The position numbers and the translations under genes are program-made. The notes under the pieces are model-generated. The model searched no databases. It was given only the letters and a program-made list of their open reading frames with translations, and was not told the origin of the DNA. This document shows positions 52,218 through 61,854 of a DNA stretch of 64,000 nucleotides, piece by piece. Each line of letters starts with the position of its first letter. The stretch's first letter is position 1. Origin of the DNA: Planococcus glaciei (lineage in GTDB: Bacteria; Bacillota; Bacilli; Bacillales_A; Planococcaceae); contig NZ_FNDC01000011.1 of the NCBI RefSeq assembly GCF_900099655.1, positions 81,041-145,040 on the forward strand. The letters are read 5' to 3'.

Positions 52218-52994
52218 ATGAGAAAAATAATGCCTATGCTAGCGGCTGCATTGCTTCTTTCAGCCTGCGGAGAAACTTCAGCCGACAACAGCGAAGAACT
52301 GCTCATATCTTCTGCATCCAGTTTGACCGATGTAATGCTTTCTGCTGAAAAAGCGTTTAACCAAACGCATCCTGATGTGGAAGTGGCCTTTAATTTTGGA
52401 TCCTCCAGCAAGCTTCGGAACCAGATTGAGCAAGGCGCGCCGGTGGACCTTTTTTTATCAGCGAGTGCTCAAGATGTGGATATGTTGAAGAAGGACGGAC
52501 TGGTTCAGGAACAGACTATCCAAAATTTCGCTGAAAACCGGCTGGTGTTGGCGTCAGTTGGCCAACTAAAAGAAACCGACCCTGTACAATTGCTGAAAGA
52601 TTCAAAGGGAGTGGTTGCGGTAGGTGAACCGGAAAGCGTGCCGATTGGTTTCTATACTAAAAAAGCGCTTAGCGGGATCGGCGTATGGGATTCCCTGGAG
52701 GGCAGTTTGATTTTTGCAAAAGATGCACGCCAGGTTTTGAGTTATATTGAAAGCGGCAATGCGGAAATGGGTGTTATTTATTCATCCGATGCCGCACAGT
52801 CGACAAACCTCCAAACAGCAATCGGTTTGCCGCAGGACGGACTCGAAATCGTTTACCCTGCTGCCATTGTAGAAGGAACAAACAACAAAGAAGCCGCTGA
52901 AGCTTTTTTGGAGTTCTTGATGAGTGAAGAAGGGCAACAACTGCTGGAGGAATATGGCTTTATGCCAGTCAAGGGAGCGCAGCCGGATGCCTGA
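52218..52994 (+). CDS. modA: Molybdate ABC transporter substrate-binding lipoprotein
   Basis: 258 residues: signal peptide with lipobox LSAC (C17), then the ModA domain (ISSASSLTDVMLSAEKAF, FNFGSSSKLRNQIEQGAPVDLFLSA, VGEPESVPIG, SGNAEMGVIYSSDA). The Ser residues in ISSASSLT and FGSSSKL are the usual molybdate ligands. It delivers molybdate or tungstate to ModB. AAAGGAAGGGG precedes the ATG. The stop overlaps the modB start. A leader of about 220 bases upstream has no recognised riboswitch. Confidence 0.94.
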   Translation: MRKIMPMLAAALLLSACGETSADNSEELLISSASSLTDVMLSAEKAFNQTHPDVEVAFNFGSSSKLRNQIEQGAPVDLFLSASAQDVDMLKKDGLVQEQTIQNFAENRLVLASVGQLKETDPVQLLKDSKGVVAVGEPESVPIGFYTKKALSGIGVWDSLEGSLIFAKDARQVLSYIESGNAEMGVIYSSDAAQSTNLQTAIGLPQDGLEIVYPAAIVEGTNNKEAAEAFLEFLMSEEGQQLLEEYGFMPVKGAQPDA

Positions 52995-53667
52995 TGATTT
53001 ATCGCCTTTTGTTTTATCGTTAAAAGTGGCTTCCATTTCGACTTTTTTCGTATTTATCTTCAGCCTATTGCTTGCCCGCTTTATGGCCAGAAAAAACTTC
53101 GTTGGAAGAAGCTTTGTGGAAGCCTTCATTCTTTTGCCGCTTGTTTTGCCTCCAACGGTCATCGGCTTTGGCTTGATTTACTTGTTTGGTATCAACGGTC
53201 CGCTTGGCAGCCTATTGGAAGAATGGTTCGGCATTCGCATTGTGTTCACTTGGGTGGGTGCGGTCATTGCGTCTTTTGTCGTGTCCTTGCCGTTGATGTA
53301 TCAAAGTACACTCGCCGCTTTTGAAAAAGTGGATCCCCGCTGGGAAAATGTCGCACGGACAATGGGCATATCCGAATGGCGCATTTTTCGGACCATCACG
53401 TTTCCGCTTGCCTGGCCAGGCATTTTTGCCGGGCTGATTCTGTCTTTCGCAAGAGGAATCGGCGAGTTCGGGGCGACATTGATGATTGCCGGCTATATTC
53501 CCGGGCAGACTGAAACGGTGCCGCTCGCCATTTATTTTGCTTATGAAGCAGGGCAAATGGAAAAAGCCGCTTTCTGGGTGGTTACTATTTCAGCACTGGG
53601 ACTAGCCGTGATGTCCTGGTTGAATTATTGGCGAAAAAAGAATGAAGTCCGGCTGGGGAGGGAGTAG
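52987..53667 (+). CDS. modB: Molybdate ABC transporter permease
   Basis: 226 residues with five or six helices and the permease EAA-type loop (DPRWENVARTMGISEWRIFRTITFPLAWPGIFAG) and the GEFGATLMIAGYIPGQTET segment. ATG 52987 overlaps the end of modA by eight bases; a longer frame upstream lies wholly within modA. It forms the channel with ModA and ModC. Confidence 0.94.
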   Translation: MPDDLSPFVLSLKVASISTFFVFIFSLLLARFMARKNFVGRSFVEAFILLPLVLPPTVIGFGLIYLFGINGPLGSLLEEWFGIRIVFTWVGAVIASFVVSLPLMYQSTLAAFEKVDPRWENVARTMGISEWRIFRTITFPLAWPGIFAGLILSFARGIGEFGATLMIAGYIPGQTETVPLAIYFAYEAGQMEKAAFWVVTISALGLAVMSWLNYWRKKNEVRLGRE

Positions 53668-53672
53668 CTGCC

Positions 53673-54326
53673 ATGCTGAAAGTGAATATCCGCAAGCAAT
53701 TGGAACAGTTCGAACTGAACGCGGATTTTGAACTGGATCAAGAAATATTGGCGTTGATCGGTTCTTCAGGCTCCGGGAAAACCACTTTGCTGAATTGCAT
53801 TGCCGGCATTGTCCAGCCGGATCATGGGGAAATTTCTTTGAACGGACAAGCCTTTTACCAAAAAGGGCAAAAGCCGCTAAAGATCCAAAAGCGGAAAGTC
53901 GGATATTTGTTCCAGGATTATGCCTTGTTTCCGCATTTTACGGCAGAGAAAAACATCCTTTTCAGTTTGGGCAGGAACGCTGATTTGTCCCATGTGAATG
54001 AATTGACCCGGCTTTTAGGAATCCAGAAACTGCTGGGGAAATATCCGCATCAAATATCAGGCGGAGAAAAACAGCGGGTGGCACTGGCGCGTGCGCTTGC
54101 CGCAAAACCGGACATCCTGCTTTTGGATGAGCCATTTTCCGCGCTCGATGACGCGACGCGCAGCCGCTGCCATGACGAACTTCTGCGCATCCACGAACTT
54201 TGGAAGATTCCGGTGATCCTGGTGACTCACCGCATTGCCGATGCTGAAGAACTCGCCCATCGCATCGTACGGATCGAAAAAGGCGTGATGAGTGAACAAG
54301 AATCAAAACAAGCATCCCTTCTTTAA
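53673..54326 (+). CDS. modC: Molybdate ABC transporter ATP-binding protein, short form
   Basis: 217 residues: Walker A GSSGSGKTT (30-38), Q-loop FQDYALFPH, signature SGGEKQR, Walker B ILLLDEPFSALD and H-loop VTHR. The C-terminal MOP/TOBE molybdate-binding domain of longer ModC proteins is missing, as in many Firmicutes. GGGAGGGAG precedes the ATG. The coding end overlaps the operon terminator. Confidence 0.9.
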   Translation: MLKVNIRKQLEQFELNADFELDQEILALIGSSGSGKTTLLNCIAGIVQPDHGEISLNGQAFYQKGQKPLKIQKRKVGYLFQDYALFPHFTAEKNILFSLGRNADLSHVNELTRLLGIQKLLGKYPHQISGGEKQRVALARALAAKPDILLLDEPFSALDDATRSRCHDELLRIHELWKIPVILVTHRIADAEELAHRIVRIEKGVMSEQESKQASLL

Positions 54327-54345
54327 GAAGGATGCTTGTTTTTTT
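54306..54345 (+). terminator. Terminator of modABC
   Basis: AAACAAGCATCC/GGATGCTTGTTT stem with TTTTTT; the left arm lies in the modC coding end. Confidence 0.85.
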
Positions 54346-54515
54346 ATTTACGAAGACTGTTAACTGATTGAATATTATGATTAGATTCACTGCTTTCCTT
54401 TCTTTTGCTATCGCTTTTTATTAAGATGGGAATAAGACGTGAACAGCAATTGCTTTTTTGAAAAATAAAAATGAAATGTTAAACTATGACAAGTTCAGAA
54501 AAGAGGTGGCTGCAA

Positions 54516-55535
54516 GTGGAAGACCGCTATTCCCGGCAACGATTATTTAAACCGATCGGAACGACGGGACAGGAAAATCTCAGTAAAGCAAGGGTTGCAG
54601 TCATCGGCTGCGGGGCACTTGGATCGGCCATTGCAGAAACCTTAACAAGAGCAGGCGTTGGCGAAATCCATTTGGTGGACCGTGATTATGTAGAACTGTC
54701 CAATTTGCAGCGGCAGCAGCTTTTTACCGAAGAAGATGCTAAACAGATGACGCCCAAAGTGGTCGCTGCTGAAAAAAGGCTGAAAGCGATTCGGAGCGAC
54801 GTCCGCCTGATAACGTATATGGAACATTTGGATGAACGGTTAATGGAAAAATTGGCTGGAGTCTGTACATTGATCATGGACGCAACCGATAATTTCGAAA
54901 CACGGCTCGTCATTAACGATGCTTCGGCCAAATACCGGATTCCCTGGATTTACGGGGCATGTGTCGGAAGCACCGGCGTTGTTTTTCCGTTTGTGCCTGG
55001 AGAGACCCCTTGCTTCCGCTGCTTGCTTCCGGTATTGCCGGCCGTCAATCAAACCTGTGATACGGTCGGCATCATCCCGCCGGCAGTCCAAGTGACAGCC
55101 GCCCTCCAATGTACGGAAGCATTGAAATGGCTGAGTGGAAACTCCGATGCCCTGCGAAAAAAAGTCCATTACTTTGATTTGTGGGACCCTGATCAGCATG
55201 ATATCGGCGTTTCCCGCATAAAAAATTCCGAGTGTGCAACTTGCGGAAAAGAGCCGGTCTTTCCGGCACTGGAAGCAAGAAGCCAAGGGTCTTACGCGGT
55301 TTTATGCGGCAGGGATGCCGTGCAGGTATTGCCTGACCCAAGCCGGCTGATTTCACTTGCTGATGCTGAAAAAATCGGCCGGCAAGCAGAGGGTGCTGTA
55401 AAACGCACACCGTTTTTTGTGGAATTGAACGTGCATGGAAAAAGGGCCGTCCTGTTTAAAGACGGCCGCTTGCTGATCCACGGCATCCGGAATGTTGCCG
55501 AAGGCCGCAAATTTTATCATCAGTTGTTTGGCTGA
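54516..55535 (+). CDS. moeB: Molybdopterin-synthase adenylyltransferase (MoeB/ThiF family)
   Basis: 339 residues from GTG 54516, which follows AAGAGGTG (a longer frame from ATG 54486 contains that site). GCGALG (31-36) starts the nucleotide-binding fold. Zinc cysteines are C165/C168 (CFRC) and C239/C242 (CATC), and C180 in VNQTCDTVG is the usual catalytic-type cysteine. A C-terminal rhodanese-like remnant (about 260-339) lacks the active cysteine loop. The enzyme adenylates the MoaD C-terminal glycine. Given the surrounding genes, MoeB is better than ThiF. Confidence 0.9.
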   Translation: MEDRYSRQRLFKPIGTTGQENLSKARVAVIGCGALGSAIAETLTRAGVGEIHLVDRDYVELSNLQRQQLFTEEDAKQMTPKVVAAEKRLKAIRSDVRLITYMEHLDERLMEKLAGVCTLIMDATDNFETRLVINDASAKYRIPWIYGACVGSTGVVFPFVPGETPCFRCLLPVLPAVNQTCDTVGIIPPAVQVTAALQCTEALKWLSGNSDALRKKVHYFDLWDPDQHDIGVSRIKNSECATCGKEPVFPALEARSQGSYAVLCGRDAVQVLPDPSRLISLADAEKIGRQAEGAVKRTPFFVELNVHGKRAVLFKDGRLLIHGIRNVAEGRKFYHQLFG

Positions 55536-55552
55536 AGAAAAGGAGAATTTGA

Positions 55553-56068
55553 ATGTCGGAATTATTTGAGCTGAATCAGAATATCCGCATTGCCGTCTTG
55601 ACGGTCAGCGACACCCGCACACCGGAAACCGATACCGGCGGAGCATTGGTCAAAACGATGGCTGAAGCGAACGGCATCGAATTGGCCGGTTACCGGATTG
55701 TAAAAGATGATGCAGCGGAAATTAAACGAGCATTGGGAGAGTGGCTGGAAGAAAAAGATCTAGACGCTATCATTTCAACCGGCGGCACGGGCATTGCTAA
55801 GCATGATGTATCGATTGAAGCGATCGAACCGCTTTTCGAAAAACAAATCCCGGGTTTCGGCGAACTGTTCCGTTTTCTGAGTTTTACAGAAGACGTCGGC
55901 ACAAGAGCCCTCTTAAGCCGCGCATCGGCAGGAGTGGCTTCAGATAAAGCCATTTTTGTCCTGCCGGGTTCACGCGGTGCGGTGAAGCTGGCAATGGAAC
56001 GGCTTGTGTTTCCGGAACTCGCCCATATTACATTTGAACTGAACAAACACCGTCAAGCACGTTCGTAA
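55553..56068 (+). CDS. moaB: Molybdenum cofactor biosynthesis protein B
   Basis: 171 residues, MogA/MoaB fold: [29 protein letters not shown], and [14 protein letters not shown]. It adenylates molybdopterin for molybdenum insertion by MoeA. AAAGGAGAA precedes the ATG, 17 bp after moeB. Its last 16 bases overlap the end of moaC on the opposite strand. Confidence 0.94.
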   Translation: MSELFELNQNIRIAVLTVSDTRTPETDTGGALVKTMAEANGIELAGYRIVKDDAAEIKRALGEWLEEKDLDAIISTGGTGIAKHDVSIEAIEPLFEKQIPGFGELFRFLSFTEDVGTRALLSRASAGVASDKAIFVLPGSRGAVKLAMERLVFPELAHITFELNKHRQARS

Positions 56069-56541
56069 TCGCCCGACTTGCCGCCTGTTTTTTCAAGCAG
56101 CATTGTCGGTCCGATGACCATTTCCTTGCCGGCTGCTTTGCACATATCGTAAATGGTGAGCGCAGCGGCAGAAGCGGCCGTCAACGCTTCCATTTCCACG
56201 CCGGTCGGGCCTTTCGTTTTGACGGTTGCATAAAGCAGCACTTCATAATGCGCATTTTTTTCATCGACATTCCATTCAAATTGAATGTCGACGCCGCTCA
56301 ATGCGAGCGGATGGCACATCGGAATGATTTGGGCAGTGTTTTTGGCCGCCATGATGCCGGCAACCTGTGCCACCGCAAACACGTCGCCTTTTTTATTGGT
56401 GCCATCTTTGATTTGCTGATAGATGGCTTCGTTCAGAAGGACAGCCGTTTTAGCGCGTGCCATCCGGGCGGTGTCGGTTTTCTCCGAGACATCGACCATT
56501 TTGGCCCGTCCCTGTTCGTTGAAGTGTGTCAGTTCAGACAT
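56053..56541 (-). CDS. moaC: Cyclic pyranopterin monophosphate synthase accessory protein
   Basis: 162 residues with the MoaC signatures [27 protein letters not shown] and [27 protein letters not shown]. It works with MoaA to make cyclic pyranopterin monophosphate from GTP. AAAGGGTG before ATG 56541 fixes the start. The gene is inverted inside the cluster: it converges on moaB with a 16-bp overlap and is divergent from moeA across 63 bp, so the cluster has at least two opposing transcripts. Confidence 0.94.
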   Translation of the reverse strand: MSELTHFNEQGRAKMVDVSEKTDTARMARAKTAVLLNEAIYQQIKDGTNKKGDVFAVAQVAGIMAAKNTAQIIPMCHPLALSGVDIQFEWNVDEKNAHYEVLLYATVKTKGPTGVEMEALTAASAAALTIYDMCKAAGKEMVIGPTMLLEKTGGKSGDYERA

Positions 56542-56604
56542 GTAAAACACCCTTTCTGTCTAGTTAAAAATAGTATATCAGGAATAACCGAGGAGTAGAT
56601 ATAG

Positions 56605-57849
56605 ATGGTGGAACACCGAAAGCCGATTCCGGTTTCAGAAGCTGTACAAAAAGTGATTGACCAAGCGCGCCTGCTGGAAACGGAAATAGTGCCGCTCGAA
56701 CAAAGCTACAACCGCATACTTGCAGAACCGATTGTCGCGGGGCATCCGGTGCCGCCTTTTGACCGTTCGCCGTATGACGGGTTTGCAATCATCTCCAAAC
56801 ATTCAGCCGGTGCTTCTGGCGACAACCGTATCCGTTTCGATATCGTCGACCATATCGGCGCGGGGGCGGTTTCGGAAATGACGTTGTCCGGCAATCAAGC
56901 GGTCCGGATCATGACCGGTGCACCGCTTCCTGAAAATGCAGATGCGGTCGTCATGTTTGAACAGACGGTGGAATCGGACGGATTTTTTACCATCCGCAAA
57001 CCGTTTGAACCGCTGGAAAACGTGTCGCTCAAAGGCGAAGATGTCGAGCAAGGCGAAACGGTCATCGAAAGCGGAAATTTGATCCATCCCGGTACCGTCG
57101 CCTTGCTGGCAACATTCGGCTACGCAACGGTCCGTGTGGCCAAGCACCCGGTCGTCGGCATTCTTTCTACCGGTACCGAACTGCTGGATGTATCCGAGCC
57201 GCTCGTTCCCGGAAAAATCCGCAATAGCAACGGTCCGATGATCACAGCACAACTGGCGCGCATGGGAATCCCTTGTAAAACTTACGGCTTGTCCGTCGAC
57301 AATCTGGATGAGAGTTTTGACATTGTAAAAAGGGCCGCTGAGGAAACGGATTGTTTGATTACCACCGGCGGCGTATCGGTCGGCGACTTTGACTTTCTGC
57401 CGGCCATCTACGAGCGCCTCGGAGCGAATGTCCTGTTCAATAAAGTCGCCATGCGCCCCGGAAGCGTAACGACCGTTGCTGTAGCGGGTAGCAAATATTT
57501 ATTCGGCTTATCCGGCAACCCTTCCGCCTGTTTTACCGGTTTTGAATTGTTCGTGCGTCCGGCCTTGTTAAAAATGATGGGAGCGCAAAAATTGTATTTG
57601 CCGCAGACAACAGCCGTCTTAGCGGAAGATGTTCCGCAAGCGAATCCATTTTCCCGCTTTATCCGGGCAGTATACGATGGGCAAACCATCAAACCCGCCG
57701 GCTTCAACAAATCAAACGCTGTCGCATCGATTGCCAAAGGCAACGCGCTGATTGTGTTGCCGGGCGGCACGAGAGGCTTTAAAAGAGGCGATGCAGTGGA
57801 CGTCCTGTTGCTTGGCGTCGAGGAAGGCAGCGCTGCATGGAAGCTGTAA
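56605..57849 (+). CDS. moeA: Molybdopterin molybdotransferase
   Basis: 414 residues with MoeA landmarks: PVPPFDRSPYDGFA, GAPLPENADAVVMFEQT, ILSTGTEL, TTGGVSVGDFDFL, VAMRPGSVTTVA and FGLSGNPSACFTGFELF. It inserts molybdate into adenylated molybdopterin. GAGGAG precedes the ATG. The start of mobB lies 13 bases inside its 3' end, and the genes downstream are similarly overlapped, so moeA heads a six-gene operon to moaA. Confidence 0.95.
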   Translation: MVEHRKPIPVSEAVQKVIDQARLLETEIVPLEQSYNRILAEPIVAGHPVPPFDRSPYDGFAIISKHSAGASGDNRIRFDIVDHIGAGAVSEMTLSGNQAVRIMTGAPLPENADAVVMFEQTVESDGFFTIRKPFEPLENVSLKGEDVEQGETVIESGNLIHPGTVALLATFGYATVRVAKHPVVGILSTGTELLDVSEPLVPGKIRNSNGPMITAQLARMGIPCKTYGLSVDNLDESFDIVKRAAEETDCLITTGGVSVGDFDFLPAIYERLGANVLFNKVAMRPGSVTTVAVAGSKYLFGLSGNPSACFTGFELFVRPALLKMMGAQKLYLPQTTAVLAEDVPQANPFSRFIRAVYDGQTIKPAGFNKSNAVASIAKGNALIVLPGGTRGFKRGDAVDVLLLGVEEGSAAWKL

Positions 57850-58358
57850 GGATTCTGCAAGTGGTCGGCTTTAAAAACAGCGGCAAGACAACGCTCATGA
57901 ACCGGTTGATTGAACTAACCCGTACTTCAGGGATGAAAGTCTCGGCCATCAAACATCACGGACACAGCGGCAGACCAGAGCTGCCGCCGCAGAAAACCGA
58001 CAGTGTGCAGTTTCTCGCAAGCGGCGCAGCCAGTTCGCTTGTTTACGGCGATGGATTGATCCAGATGCATCTCGAGGAACCCGAAGCGGATCTGGAAAAA
58101 TTCATCCGGTTCTCTTTATTGGCCAATCCGGATTTGATTCTGATTGAAGGTTTTAAGGCAGCTCCTTATCCGAAAATTGTGCTGGTCCGAAGCCTGGAAG
58201 ATTGGCGGGAACTTGAAACCCTGTCGAATATCCAGCTGGTCATTGTGCATACAGGCGTGAAGTTGGAAAATACCGCAACGGTGGAGGCAAGTAATAGAGA
58301 AGCTATCGACCGTTTTTTTACAGAATGGATGGAAGGTGAAGTGGATGAAGGCATATAG
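57837..58358 (+). CDS. mobB: Molybdopterin-guanine dinucleotide biosynthesis adapter protein
   Basis: 173 residues, a small GTP-binding protein with P-loop GFKNSGKTT (11-19), IKHHGHSGRPELPPQKTDS and ILIEGFK. It assists MobA in making the guanine-dinucleotide form. It overlaps moeA by 13 bases and moaE by 14, showing tight coupling. Confidence 0.93.
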   Translation: MEAVRILQVVGFKNSGKTTLMNRLIELTRTSGMKVSAIKHHGHSGRPELPPQKTDSVQFLASGAASSLVYGDGLIQMHLEEPEADLEKFIRFSLLANPDLILIEGFKAAPYPKIVLVRSLEDWRELETLSNIQLVIVHTGVKLENTATVEASNREAIDRFFTEWMEGEVDEGI

Positions 58359-58785
58359 TGTAGTGACCGAACCGATCAACCCGCAACTTTACGCCGATTA
58401 CGTGCTGCGTCCGGAAGCCGGCGCCGTGACGCTTTTCACCGGACACGTCCGGGAATGGACCAAAGGCGTAAAAACCTTGTATTTGGCGTACGAAGCCTAC
58501 GTGCCGATGGCAGAGAAAAAATTGGCGCAGATCGGCCGGGAAATCGAAGAAAGATGGGAAGGGACCCAGGTGGCGATCGCGCACCGCATCGGCGAACTTC
58601 AAATCAGCGACATTGCGGTCGTAATTGCGGTATCCTCGCCGCACCGGAAAGCGGCTTATGAAGCGAATGAATACGCAATTGAACGCATCAAGGAAATCGT
58701 GCCAATCTGGAAAAAGGAAATCTGGAATGACGGCGAGGAATGGATCGGCGACCAGAAGAAAAAACCGGGAGGAGAAATGATATGA
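58345..58785 (+). CDS. moaE: Molybdopterin synthase catalytic subunit
   Basis: 146 residues with the MoaE active-site segments GAVTLFTGHVREWTKG, LAYEAYVPMAEKKL, HRIGELQISDIAVVIAVSS and PIWKKEIWNDGEEWI. It transfers sulfur from MoaD thiocarboxylate to the precursor. ATG 58345 is eight bases from GGAAGG and is preferred over GTG 58336. Start overlaps mobB. Confidence 0.95.
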   Translation: MKAYSVVTEPINPQLYADYVLRPEAGAVTLFTGHVREWTKGVKTLYLAYEAYVPMAEKKLAQIGREIEERWEGTQVAIAHRIGELQISDIAVVIAVSSPHRKAAYEANEYAIERIKEIVPIWKKEIWNDGEEWIGDQKKKPGGEMI

Positions 58786-59015
58786 TTACCATTCATTATT
58801 TCGCTGGCATCAAAGAACTGACCGGAACGGCTCAAGAGACGTTGCAGTTTGCCGGGCAGACCGTGGATCAGCTGCGAAAAGAGCTTGCCGGCAAATATCC
58901 TGGTATGGCGGAAAACTCTGTCCAGGTGGCAGTGAATGAAGAATACGCTTTGCCCGATGACGTCCTGTCAGAAGGCGATGTCGTCGCGCTCATCCCGCCG
59001 GTCAGCGGCGGATGA
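58782..59015 (+). CDS. moaD: Molybdopterin synthase sulfur carrier subunit
   Basis: 77 residues, ubiquitin-like, ending in the double glycine VSGG that is activated by MoeB and forms the thiocarboxylate. GGGAGGAG precedes the ATG, which overlaps the moaE stop (ATATGA region). The end overlaps the mobA start codon. Confidence 0.95.
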   Translation: MITIHYFAGIKELTGTAQETLQFAGQTVDQLRKELAGKYPGMAENSVQVAVNEEYALPDDVLSEGDVVALIPPVSGG

Positions 59016-59572
59016 GCCGGACGGTCGGAATTCTGCTCGCCGGTGGGTTGTCCAGGCGCTTCGGGTCGCCAAAAGCGTTTGCTGAAATAGACGGCCGCCT
59101 CTTTTATGAACGAGTTTATGAAGCGCTGGCAGCAGCTTGTGGCCAGGTAGTCATCGTGACGCGCCCAGAGTTGATCACGTGTTTTCCGGCTGAACTGGAC
59201 GTCATTGCGGATTTGCCGAAAGTGGCCGGAAAAGGCCCGCTTGCCGGCATTTGTTCAGCAATGGAAGGGAGACCGGCTGAACGGTATCTCGTGCTTCCAT
59301 GCGATATGCCTTTTATCGGACCGAATGAAACGCAGGCGTTGGTGCAGCTGTCTTCAAATGCTGATGTGACGGCGGTCCAAACAGCAGTTGAAAAAATTCC
59401 ACTGTTCAGTGTATGGAACGGCAACTGGAGCCAGGAATTAAAAAAATTCATCGAATTCGGCAATTTGAGCGTATTCGCTTTTTTGGAAACAATCCATACG
59501 GAATGGATTTCGTCTTCGCTGATCCATGAAGACCTTGACGTATTCCAAAATATAAATACCCGCATCAACTAG
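59012..59572 (+). CDS. mobA: Molybdenum cofactor guanylyltransferase
   Basis: 186 residues with the nucleotidyltransferase opening [27 protein letters not shown] and [10 protein letters not shown], typical of MobA, which links GMP to the cofactor. ATG overlaps the moaD stop codon (ATGA). Length is normal for the family. Confidence 0.92.
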   Translation: MSRTVGILLAGGLSRRFGSPKAFAEIDGRLFYERVYEALAAACGQVVIVTRPELITCFPAELDVIADLPKVAGKGPLAGICSAMEGRPAERYLVLPCDMPFIGPNETQALVQLSSNADVTAVQTAVEKIPLFSVWNGNWSQELKKFIEFGNLSVFAFLETIHTEWISSSLIHEDLDVFQNINTRIN

Positions 59573-59589
59573 AAAGGGAGGGCGTTAGC

Positions 59590-60606
59590 ATGGAAAGGCA
59601 AGCACTGAAAGACCGGCTGGGACGTCCGATACGCGATTTGCGGATTTCGGTCACCGACCGCTGCAATTTCCGCTGTTCGTACTGCATGCCAAAAGAAGTG
59701 TTCGGCGATGATTATGCATTCTTACCGAAACAGGAATTGCTGTCCTTTGAAGAAATCCACCAGTTGACCCAGGTTTTTGTGTCAATGGGCGTCAAGAAAA
59801 TCCGGTTGACTGGCGGGGAACCTTTGCTGCGCCGCGGGCTCCCGGAGTTGGTGAAGAAAATCCTCTCTGTTGAAGGAGTGGAAGATGTCGGGCTGACGAC
59901 GAACGGTTCATTGCTGAAACAGCACGGACCGGCGCTGTTTGATGCCGGACTTCGCCGGCTGAATATCAGCTTGGATGCGCTCGAACCGGATCTATTCGGG
60001 AAACTGAACGGCCGCGGCGTTGGCTCTTCACCGATCCTCCAAAATATTGATTTTGCCAAAGAGCTGGGCTTTGAAATCAAAGTCAATATGGTGGTCCAAA
60101 AAGGAGTCAACGAAGCGGAAATTCTCCCGATGGCTGCTTACTTCAAGGAAAAAGGCATCACGCTGCGCTATATCGAATTCATGGATGTCGGCAACGACAA
60201 TGGATGGAGCTTTGAAAAAGTCGTCACCAAAAAAGAGATTTTGGAAAAGCTTCGGTCTGCCTATGAACTGGAACCGGTCGATCAGGATTATTTCGGCGAA
60301 GTGGCAAAACGCTACCGCTATAAAGGCAGTGACTCGCAAGTCGGCTTTATCACTTCCGTTTCCGAATCCTTCTGTTCATCGTGCACACGCGCCCGCCTGT
60401 CATCCGACGGCAAGTTTTACACCTGCCTGTTTGCCACCGAAGGGTTCGATATCCGTGAATTGCTGCGAAGCGGCTTGGATGATGTGGAACTGCTCGAGGC
60501 CATAAGCCGTGTATGGGAACGCCGGAGTGACCGGTATTCGGATGAGCGGACGGAACAGACAGCGAAATCGCGTAAGAAAATAGGCATGTCGTATATTGGT
60601 GGGTAA
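59590..60606 (+). CDS. moaA: GTP 3',8-cyclase, radical SAM
   Basis: 338 residues. The radical-SAM cysteines are C25, C29 and C32 (CNFRCSYC); the second cluster uses C262, C265 and C279. The protein ends in the double glycine SYIGG required for activity. It opens cofactor synthesis with MoaC. GAAAGGGAGGG precedes ATG 59590. It is the last gene of the operon and is closed by a terminator. Confidence 0.96.
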   Translation: MERQALKDRLGRPIRDLRISVTDRCNFRCSYCMPKEVFGDDYAFLPKQELLSFEEIHQLTQVFVSMGVKKIRLTGGEPLLRRGLPELVKKILSVEGVEDVGLTTNGSLLKQHGPALFDAGLRRLNISLDALEPDLFGKLNGRGVGSSPILQNIDFAKELGFEIKVNMVVQKGVNEAEILPMAAYFKEKGITLRYIEFMDVGNDNGWSFEKVVTKKEILEKLRSAYELEPVDQDYFGEVAKRYRYKGSDSQVGFITSVSESFCSSCTRARLSSDGKFYTCLFATEGFDIRELLRSGLDDVELLEAISRVWERRSDRYSDERTEQTAKSRKKIGMSYIGG

Positions 60607-60662
60607 AGATTAAATTAAAACTTTTTTCTGTATTTAAAAGTATGATAATTAAATAAATGATT

Positions 60663-60705
60663 AAAAACGAGGTGAGATTTTGCAAGAATCATTCCTCGTT
60701 TTTAA
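60663..60705 (+). terminator. Terminator of the molybdenum-cofactor operon
   Basis: AAAAACGAGG/CCTCGTTTTT stem with further T. Confidence 0.8.
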
Positions 60706-61287
60706 TTTGAAATTTTAAGTGAGGTGTTCGGAAAAGTGAATGAACATTGGTGAACGTTCGCAATATGTTTTAACACATTTATGAACGCTTTTGTTTCCAG
60801 AATTAGCTAGCTATCTTTTTATTGTTTACCTATATTTTAAGGAACAGGTATTGAGTTCTTTGCTTTCTTAAAAGCTATGTTAAATAACTCTTAAAGAAGT
60901 GGTTTTGATTGATGTGTCTAAAAAAGAGAAGCGTCAATCATTAACTCAGTAGAGCTTAAAAAACAACATGGATCTTATTTATGTCCTTGTTTTAAGATTT
61001 ATAGTCAATAGCATTATTTCGCAAAGCCTTATCGTGAGAATTAAGTAGCTTTTTGGTAACAACTTATTGAAAAGGATATATTGCCAATCCTTGGAACTTA
61101 CTAGTTAGAGTAAACGTATATATACTCGCTAGTGGAAAAAACATGAAAGTTATCAGACTAAAGGCAGAAAAATTATACAAAATTGGTTAGTAAAGTTTTT
61201 TCTCTTTGTTCTTTTCAAAACCCGTTCATTGTCATAGCAGCTATGTGGTTGCAAAAATATGAAATCATTGACTAAGGAGGCCGACAA
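60706..61287. other. Gene-poor AT-rich stretch between the Moco operon and the accessory end
   Basis: I see no gene, structured RNA or repeat array in these 580 bases. All frames are short. The only notable element is a short palindrome CATAGCAGCTATG at 61233-61245, about 43 bp before the next gene. Confidence 0.5.
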
Positions 61288-61584
61288 ATGGGCAAACTGA
61301 ACGCTTTATCATTTTTGTTATTCTTTATCGCTTTAACTATGCAAATCATTGACGCTGTTCTGGAATATGGGAATGTGTCGATTGACTTTAATTATTACTA
61401 CGATCACTTTCTTCAGTGGGTATTATTGGCGATTGTTGGAGGTCCTGGAATCGGGTTTATCTTGGCCATATTCGGAAAAAAAGGGAATCCTCGGCTGATT
61501 GCCATCACGGCTAATGCCATCTTTTTTGTGATTGTTGCTCCATTAGGATTGTTGAACCTGTGGATTATGACTTTTGGTAAATAA
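61288..61584 (+). CDS. Small membrane protein, 98 aa, unknown
   Basis: AAGGAGG seven bases before the ATG is a strong ribosome site. Three hydrophobic helices (about residues 5-25, 41-62 and 70-94) with a short tyrosine-rich loop (DFNYYYDHF). Family unknown. Confidence 0.6.
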   Translation: MGKLNALSFLLFFIALTMQIIDAVLEYGNVSIDFNYYYDHFLQWVLLAIVGGPGIGFILAIFGKKGNPRLIAITANAIFFVIVAPLGLLNLWIMTFGK

Positions 61585-61854
61585 ACTCTATGGAATGAAA
61601 GAAGGGAACTAATAAGACGATTAAATAGTAGATAGAAAGAAAATAATTTTTAGTTTACATATCCCAACTTTATCGGCAGTCCGATAATAGAAAAATAGAG
61701 GAGGTGCTGCCCTAGAGTCCCTTCTCCATTTTTCAATGAATCCCTTTAGATCAGTGTTTTGCAGTTGAAAAATTTTAAAATAAAGCTAAATTTAAGAGAA
61801 TATACAAAAGAACAACTGGAATTAGCTTTAGCAACGAATAAGGAGGAGAAAAAG

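Noticed and set aside
60706..61287. Possible small genes in the AT-rich gap
   Set aside because: Frames are very short and none has both a ribosome site and protein-like sequence.
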